A stretch of DNA of 28,856 nt from a virus, in IMG/VR virus record IMGVR_UViG_3300030108_005072, positions 1 through 28,856 of that record, one strand, 5' to 3'. Position numbers and translations under genes: made by a program. How positions within the stretch are numbered: the stretch's first letter is position 1; each line of letters begins with the position of its first letter. The notes under the pieces are model-generated. The model searched no databases and was not told the origin of the DNA. It saw only the letters and a program-made list of their open reading frames with translations. This document shows positions 25,933 to 28,856 of the stretch, piece after piece.

Positions 25933-27357
25933 ATGGTTCTCAATCCCTTTTTTCAGCAAGGATCTACTAATGAGCAGAACCTAGTTCAATCTCTTATAAA
26001 TGAACAACTCCAAATATATGGAGTCAATGTTCATTATATGCCAAGAAAATATGCAAATAGCAATACAATAATCAAAGAAGTTATTGAATCTAAATTTGAT
26101 GATGCGTATCCAATTGAAGCTTACGTTGAATCTTTCGACGGATATGGAGAAAATCCCACACTTTTATCAAAATTTGGTATTCAGGCAACAAATGAATTAA
26201 CACTTACAATATCAAGAGATAGATTTGAAACTTACATCTCACCTCTGATGAAGAATGAGGCAGATGTGAGAATATCAACTCGACCTAAAGAGGGAGACTT
26301 AGTTTATTTTCCTCTTGGTGATCGTTTATTTGAAATAAAATATGTTGAGCATGAGCAACCATTTTATCAATTAAAAAAGAACTACGTATATACTCTTCGT
26401 TGTGAACTCTTTCAATATGAGGATGAGGTCATTGACACTGGTATTGATGCAATTGATGATACACTCGCAGCAACAGAAGGTGCAGATGGTGAAGATTTCA
26501 TTATTGGTGGAACACAAGTATTAACTTTGGTTGGAACTGCATCGAGTGCGTCTGCTGTAACTACGGTTATCAACGGTGGTATTCAGTTTATTGATATCAC
26601 AAATCGCGGGCGTAATTATACATTTGCTCCAAGAGTTGCGATATCATCAGCACCAACAGGTGGAGTTACTGGTATTGCTACCGCAAATCTTCGTGGCGGA
26701 ATTGTTGTTTGCACTGGTGCTGCAGATCCCGGAAATCAAGTTGCAAGTGTTGTACAAAGTATAAACTTAGTAAATCCCGGATCAGGATATACAACAGGCC
26801 CTGATATTCAAATATTTGGTGATGGCGTAGGTGCTGCAGCCACCGCAGGAATGGCAAACGGAACTATCGGTATCGTAACGATTACAGGTGGTGGTTCTGG
26901 ATATACAACAACTCCAACGATAACATTTACAGGATTATCAACAGTGTCTGCTGCTGCAACTGCAATCGTATCTACAGCAGGAACAATTAGTGCAATTCAT
27001 ATTACAAATGCTGGTGCTGGATATACAACTGTACCAACAATTGCAATCGCTCCTCCAGCAGCTAGTGATGCTGTTGGCAACTTCCAATTTAATGAAGTAA
27101 TCACCGGTGGAACAAGTGGTGCGACTGCAAGAGTTAGAGATTGGAATAGCACTACAAGTGAACTTAAGATATCAAATGTAGAAGGAGTATTCATACAGAA
27201 AGAGACTGTGACTGGTGGAACATCTGGCGCAGTTCATACGATAAGAGTTATTGATCTTACTAATTTTGATGACGGATTTGGTGATAATGATAACTTTGAA
27301 ACAGAAGCAGATTCAATATTAGACTTCTCAGAAGGCAATCCTTTTGGTCAACCATAA
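25933..27357 (+). CDS. gp14: Neck protein gp14 with a ~250-residue beta-repeat insertion
   Basis: Partner of gp13 in the neck. Residues 1-185 match T4 gp14. 'VNVHYMPRKY' parallels T4 'VECYYVPREY', 'FDGYGENPTLLSKFGIQ' parallels the T4 'FEGYEGAKSFFSNFGMQ', and EGDLVYFPLGDRLFEI at about 121-136 parallels EGDLIYFPMDNSLFEI. The C-terminus ends FSEGNPFGQP, parallel to the T4 '.SPFDNDF' end. Between them, at about residues 190-439, lies an insertion absent from T4 gp14 (256 aa against 474 here). It consists of four 'G.GYT..P.I' repeats followed by two GGTSGA-type motifs. The insertion is in frame and does not damage the conserved ends, so it should be surface-exposed. The stop codon lies within a late promoter core for gp15. 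A weak TAGGAT upstream may act as Shine-Dalgarno. Confidence 0.9.
   Translation: MVLNPFFQQGSTNEQNLVQSLINEQLQIYGVNVHYMPRKYANSNTIIKEVIESKFDDAYPIEAYVESFDGYGENPTLLSKFGIQATNELTLTISRDRFETYISPLMKNEADVRISTRPKEGDLVYFPLGDRLFEIKYVEHEQPFYQLKKNYVYTLRCELFQYEDEVIDTGIDAIDDTLAATEGADGEDFIIGGTQVLTLVGTASSASAVTTVINGGIQFIDITNRGRNYTFAPRVAISSAPTGGVTGIATANLRGGIVVCTGAADPGNQVASVVQSINLVNPGSGYTTGPDIQIFGDGVGAAATAGMANGTIGIVTITGGGSGYTTTPTITFTGLSTVSAAATAIVSTAGTISAIHITNAGAGYTTVPTIAIAPPAASDAVGNFQFNEVITGGTSGATARVRDWNSTTSELKISNVEGVFIQKETVTGGTSGAVHTIRVIDLTNFDDGFGDNDNFETEADSILDFSEGNPFGQP
26500..27250 (+). repeat. 'G.GYT..P.I' beta-repeat array inserted in gp14
   Basis: The repeat units are IDITNRGRNYTFAPRVAI (from 26590), LVNPGSGYTTGPDIQIFG (from 26767), VTITGGGSGYTTTPTITF (from 26875) and HITNAGAGYTTVPTIAI (from 26998). 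The last three are spaced about 36 and 41 residues apart. Each unit is a strand, a Gly-Tyr-Thr turn and a second strand, joined by Gly/Ala-rich linkers. Two GGTSGA motifs, 30 residues apart, follow at about 27107-27230. The limits are estimated by comparison with T4 gp14. Confidence 0.8.
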
Positions 27358-27360
27358 ATA
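27353..27360 (+). promoter_or_regulatory. T4-type late promoter core CATAAATA before gp15
   Basis: CATAAATA contains the gp14 stop codon (27355-27357) and lies about 20 bases before the gp15 start at 27380. It differs from the T4 late core TATAAATA only at the first base. Confidence 0.55.
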
Positions 27361-27379
27361 ACTCGGTATAGGTGCAAAA

Positions 27380-28405
27380 ATGTTTGAGTATTTTTACAAC
27401 GAAATATTTAGAAAGACGATTATCTCTTTTGGTACGTTGTTTAATGATATCTCCATTAAGCATGCGGATTCTGATGGAAATCAGTCAGTCACAAAAGTCC
27501 CACTCGCATATGGGCCTATCGGAAAGTTTTTAGCAAGATTAGAACAATCACCAAATTTAAATAAATCAGTCGCGATGACATTACCAAGAATGTCATTTGA
27601 ATTTACTGGTTTGACATATGATCCATCAAGAAAGGTAACAACGACACAACAGATAACAGTCAAAGATCCCGATACAGACACTAACACAAAAAAAGTGTTT
27701 ATGCCTGTACCTTATAACATGCAGTTTGAACTTAATATTATGTGTAAGTTAAATGACGATGCCCTACAAATCGTTGAACAAATCTTACCATTCTTTCAAC
27801 CATCATACAATTTAACTGTCAATCTTGTATCAGCAATAAATGAGAAAAGAGATATACCTGTTGTATTAGAAAACGTATCTTTTCAAGATGAGTACGAAGG
27901 TGATTTTACTTCAAGAAGAGTTTTATATTATACAATGAGATTTACTGCAAAGACATACCTATTTGGCCCTGTTTCTTCTGCAACCTCAGATATTGTCAAA
28001 TCTGTTTCTGTTCGCTATCTCGCTGGTGGTGCGAAGAGCACAGAAAGAGATGTTACATACTCAATTAAACCTAGAGCTGTTAAAGATTACACTGGCGATA
28101 TTGTCACCAACTTAACAGAAGATATTGATGCAACACAGAGAACATTTACTGTTGATGACACCACAAATGTTAAGGATGAATTCTATATTGTTATAGATAA
28201 TGAAGAGATGCTTGTTAAATCTATCTCTTCATCCACCAGTAAAATTACTGTTGAGAGAGGAAAAGATTCAACACTTGCTACTTCACACGTTAGAGGAACT
28301 GACATTAAAGGCATTGATTACACAGATACTTCAGATGGAGAAGGTGTTGATAGTGCTGTCATTCCAATGGGTGATGACTTCGGATTTAGTGGTACTATCA
28401 CATGA
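27380..28405 (+). CDS. gp15: Tail sheath stabiliser / tail completion protein gp15
   Basis: In T4, gp15 forms a hexameric ring that ends the tail tube and sheath and connects to the neck. The N-terminus MFEYFYNEIFRKT parallels T4 MFGYFYNSSFRRY, and QIVEQILPFFQPSYN at about 131-145 parallels T4 QIVEQILPYFQPHFN. This protein is 341 residues against 272 in T4. The extra length is mostly a module at about residues 243-314 (IDATQRTFTVDDTTNVKDEF, then 'IVIDNEEMLVKSI' and 'ITVERGKDST'), of the same type as segments in both giant proteins. A weak TAGGTG lies eight bases before the ATG. The stop overlaps the gp16 start as ATGA, so gp15 and gp16 are translationally coupled. Confidence 0.92.
   Translation: MFEYFYNEIFRKTIISFGTLFNDISIKHADSDGNQSVTKVPLAYGPIGKFLARLEQSPNLNKSVAMTLPRMSFEFTGLTYDPSRKVTTTQQITVKDPDTDTNTKKVFMPVPYNMQFELNIMCKLNDDALQIVEQILPFFQPSYNLTVNLVSAINEKRDIPVVLENVSFQDEYEGDFTSRRVLYYTMRFTAKTYLFGPVSSATSDIVKSVSVRYLAGGAKSTERDVTYSIKPRAVKDYTGDIVTNLTEDIDATQRTFTVDDTTNVKDEFYIVIDNEEMLVKSISSSTSKITVERGKDSTLATSHVRGTDIKGIDYTDTSDGEGVDSAVIPMGDDFGFSGTIT
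28105..28322 (+). repeat. 'TGFP / I..E...' module at the gp15 C-terminus
   Basis: This segment follows the pattern 'T.F.V.DT......Y.VIDNE...V.....S..ITV.RG...T....H..G' (FTVDDTTNVKDEFYIVIDNE, then VERGKDSTLATSHVRGTDI). The same pattern appears at about 1213-1380 in the giant gp7-position gene and 23200-23385 in the DUF4815 gene. T4 gp15, as I recall it, has no equivalent. Confidence 0.6.
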
Positions 28406-28827
28406 AAACATCAAAATTTGACGACCTGAACGATGCGTTCAATGTAGAAACAGATATTGTTCCTGCAGAGACAACGAAAGTTCAAAAAAAGGAAGTCAAA
28501 TCAAATGATGATCATATTCAAAAAGATTACGAATATACAAGAGGAAATCTATACAGTATTATAGAGAAAGGACAAGAAGCAATAAACGGTATATTAGAAT
28601 TAGCACAAGAAAGTGAAATGCCAAGAGCATATGAGGTTGCAGGACAACTCATCAAAAGTGTATCTGATGCAACTGATAAGTTGATGGATCTACAGAAAAA
28701 ACTCAAAGATGTAAATGAAGAGGAGAAATCGAAAGGGCCATCTACAGTCAATAATGCTTTATTTGTAGGATCAACTTCTGAACTATCAAAGATATTAAAG
28801 TCTGGACTTAATAAGGAGAATAAATAA
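28402..28827 (+). CDS. gp16: Small terminase subunit gp16
   Basis: gp16 recognises the DNA and stimulates the gp17 ATPase and nuclease during headful packaging. This protein is 141 residues against 164 in T4. It has a short acidic N-terminus (MKTSKFDDLNDAFNVE), then a central helical region from about 45 to 115 (YTRGNLYSIIEKGQEAINGI, LELAQESEMPRAYEVAGQLI, LMDLQKKL) that fits the coiled-coil oligomerisation core. A basic, polar C-terminal tail ends with SELSKILKSGLNKENK. 'A.E..RAYEV...L' residues are typical of T4-like gp16. Its ATG overlaps the gp15 stop by four bases. Position after gp15 and at the end of the virion cluster supports the call, and gp17 should follow beyond the window. Confidence 0.88.
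   Translation: MKTSKFDDLNDAFNVETDIVPAETTKVQKKEVKSNDDHIQKDYEYTRGNLYSIIEKGQEAINGILELAQESEMPRAYEVAGQLIKSVSDATDKLMDLQKKLKDVNEEEKSKGPSTVNNALFVGSTSELSKILKSGLNKENK
28819..28826 (+). promoter_or_regulatory. T4-type late promoter core AATAAATA after gp16
   Basis: AATAAATA overlaps the gp16 stop codon (28825-28827) and would drive the next gene, presumably gp17, beyond the window. A purine-rich AAGGAG at 28813-28818 and a short GGGA...TCCC inverted repeat at 28832-28845 flank it. No start codon for the next gene is visible in the last 29 bases. Confidence 0.5.
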
Positions 28828-28856
28828 ATCAGGGAGAGGAATCCCGAAGTAATATT

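Noticed and set aside
28832-28845. GGGA...TCCC inverted repeat after gp16 as a terminator
   Set aside because: The stem is only four base pairs with a six-base loop and no T-run, so it is too weak to call.

Overview
This window is the late structural region (baseplate, neck and start of the packaging genes) of a T4-like myovirus. It is AT-rich (roughly one third G+C by eye). Every gene is on the + strand and packed almost end to end. The gene order matches the T4 late cluster: gp6 (3' end only), a giant protein where T4 has gene 7, gp8, a giant DUF4815-type protein plus two small genes where T4 has genes 9-12 and wac, then gp13, gp14, gp15 and gp16. gp17 (large terminase) would be expected just past the right edge. 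Low G+C, very large modular baseplate proteins and DUF4815 point to a marine T4-like phage of a cyanobacterium or a SAR11-type bacterium. The sequence does not settle the host.

Region by region: 3-1001 is the gp6 C-terminus. 1005-14816 is one uninterrupted 4603-codon gene. Its first ~230 residues carry a gp7-like segment, and the rest is an assembly of repeated beta-rich modules, including a YHYH domain. 14836-16386 is gp8, enlarged by an internal module. 16393-24417 is a 2674-codon DUF4815 baseplate or fibre protein with a strikingly Arg/Gly/Ser-rich tract. 24417-24641 and 24631-25056 are a small coiled-coil protein and a small beta-rich tail accessory protein. 25080-28405 encodes the neck and tail-terminus proteins gp13, gp14 and gp15. 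28402-28827 is the small terminase gp16. No gene-free stretch exceeds 30 bases. I saw no tRNA, CRISPR array, insertion sequence or convincing terminator.

How the genes work together: gp6, gp8 and the gp7-like protein should build the baseplate wedges. The DUF4815 protein and its small neighbours probably form the baseplate periphery or host-contact apparatus. gp15 caps the tail, gp13 and gp14 form the neck, and gp16 starts DNA packaging. T4-type late promoter cores lie across the stop codons at 14816, 27357 and 28827, with a near match at 25056, so the cluster seems to have several internal late transcription starts.

The most interesting observations are these. (1) The same families of short beta modules are scattered through at least five different structural proteins, including an approximately 250-residue insertion in gp14 that shares near-identical DNA with the giant gene. 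(2) An RGG/protamine-like basic tract sits inside the DUF4815 protein. (3) The palindromes GGWCC and CCWGG are almost absent, although GGSCC and CCSGG are common, which looks like restriction-site avoidance. (4) Late promoters are nested in stop codons. I found no self-contained new system such as a defence island; the novelty lies in protein architecture and sequence-level selection.
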